From NCBI GenBank assembly GCA_965246915.1, contig CBDFGB010000018.1:20206-84205 (forward strand): a stretch of 64,000 bases of DNA. Direction: 5' to 3'. Below the pieces are notes generated by a model that searched no databases, was not told where the DNA came from, and saw only the letters and a list, made by a program, of their open reading frames with translations. This document shows, piece after piece, positions 63,740 through 64,000 of the stretch. Each line of letters opens with the position of its first letter. Within the stretch, counting starts at the first letter, position 1. This stretch comes from CAVRQM01 sp965246915. GTDB lineage: Bacteria > Pseudomonadota > Alphaproteobacteria > Acetobacterales > Acetobacteraceae. A program made the translations under genes and the position numbers.

Positions 63740-64000
63740 ATGGCGTTGACGAGCACGCAGTTTGCCTCGCTGACCACGACGGCGATCGCGGCGCTGACGA
63801 CAACGAACATCGCGGATCTCTCGACATCGAACATCGCGATCATGACGACGACGCAACTCGCGGCGTTGTCGTCGACGCAGGCGGCGGCCCTGCTCACCAC
63901 TCAGATCGCCGCGTTTAGCACCACACAAATCGGGGGTTTGACGACGACCGATCTCGCGGTCCTGACCACCACTCAGCTCAGCGGCCTCACGACGCAGGCG
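63740..64000 (+). CDS. Octapeptide-repeat protein, likely type I secretion substrate (5' part)
   Basis: The frame starts 80 bases after the adaptor gene and is open to the window end (87 codons seen). From residue 3 it consists of eight-residue units of the form L-T-T-T-Q-I-A-A: for example LTTTAIAA, LTTTNIAD, MTTTQLAA, FSTTQIGG. At least ten units are visible. No signal peptide is present, as expected for type I export. I recall such repeats at the start of large secreted proteins in alphaproteobacteria that end in Ca-binding repeats. Confidence 0.75.
   Translation, partial: MALTSTQFASLTTTAIAALTTTNIADLSTSNIAIMTTTQLAALSSTQAAALLTTQIAAFSTTQIGGLTTTDLAVLTTTQLSGLTTQA

Overview
The window is 64 kb of high-GC (roughly two-thirds G+C by eye) chromosomal DNA from an alphaproteobacterium. 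The gene order ffh-rpsP-rimM-trmD-rplS-leuC-leuD-leuB, the map-radC pair and the style of the small conserved proteins suggest Rhodospirillales/Acetobacterales, perhaps Acetobacteraceae. That assignment is an inference from gene order and protein style, not a phylogeny.

Layout. 1-6.3 kb: end of a D-Ala-D-Ala carboxypeptidase, map, radC, a TerC-type membrane protein, purB, an RmlC-like cupin and a family 2 glycosyltransferase. 6.4-13.4 kb: a minus-strand operon running 2OG-Fe(II) oxygenase, metY, lactonase, an orphan nitrile hydratase alpha subunit, recO, parC. 13.5-19 kb: a decayed Uma2 gene, argG, a probably frameshifted membrane protein beside a Phd/PemK toxin-antitoxin pair, class I fructose-bisphosphate aldolase and a TerB-like protein. 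19.1-29 kb: a DUF1479 oxygenase, an M15 peptidase with a palindromic repeat at its 5' end, then a tightly coupled minus-strand operon from ffh down to leuB. 29-37.5 kb: a conserved hypothetical, an acyltransferase, NIPSNAP, a GH13 trehalose-synthase-like enzyme, and a divergent organosulfur cluster (ssuD against a DmoA-like monooxygenase and SfnB).

37.5-48.2 kb is an integrated mobile element of about 10.6 kb in the 3' end of tRNA-Thr(TGT), bounded by a 44-bp direct repeat (attL 37578-37621, attR 48171-48214). It has a tyrosine integrase, a primase-helicase replication operon, and HK97-type capsid, protease and portal genes, but no terminase, tail or lysis genes. The size and content fit a phage satellite resembling capsid-forming PICIs. 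The replication operon and capsid operon promoters share a 17-bp dyad (GTAGC-N7-RCTAC, four copies in the element), a 16-bp box overlapping the -35, and equally spaced -10 hexamers, so the element appears to have its own coordinated regulon. Integration also swaps the C-terminal tail of the integrase.

48.2-55.7 kb: a minus-strand operon of a NitT/TauT-type ABC importer, two DUF1989 proteins and urea carboxylase, the arrangement associated with guanidine carboxylation; no allophanate hydrolase is in the window. 55.9-64 kb: a small secreted protein, two methyltransferases and two glycosyltransferases, then a type I secretion ABC transporter and HlyD adaptor followed by the start of a Thr/Ser-rich octapeptide-repeat protein that is the likely export substrate and runs off the window.
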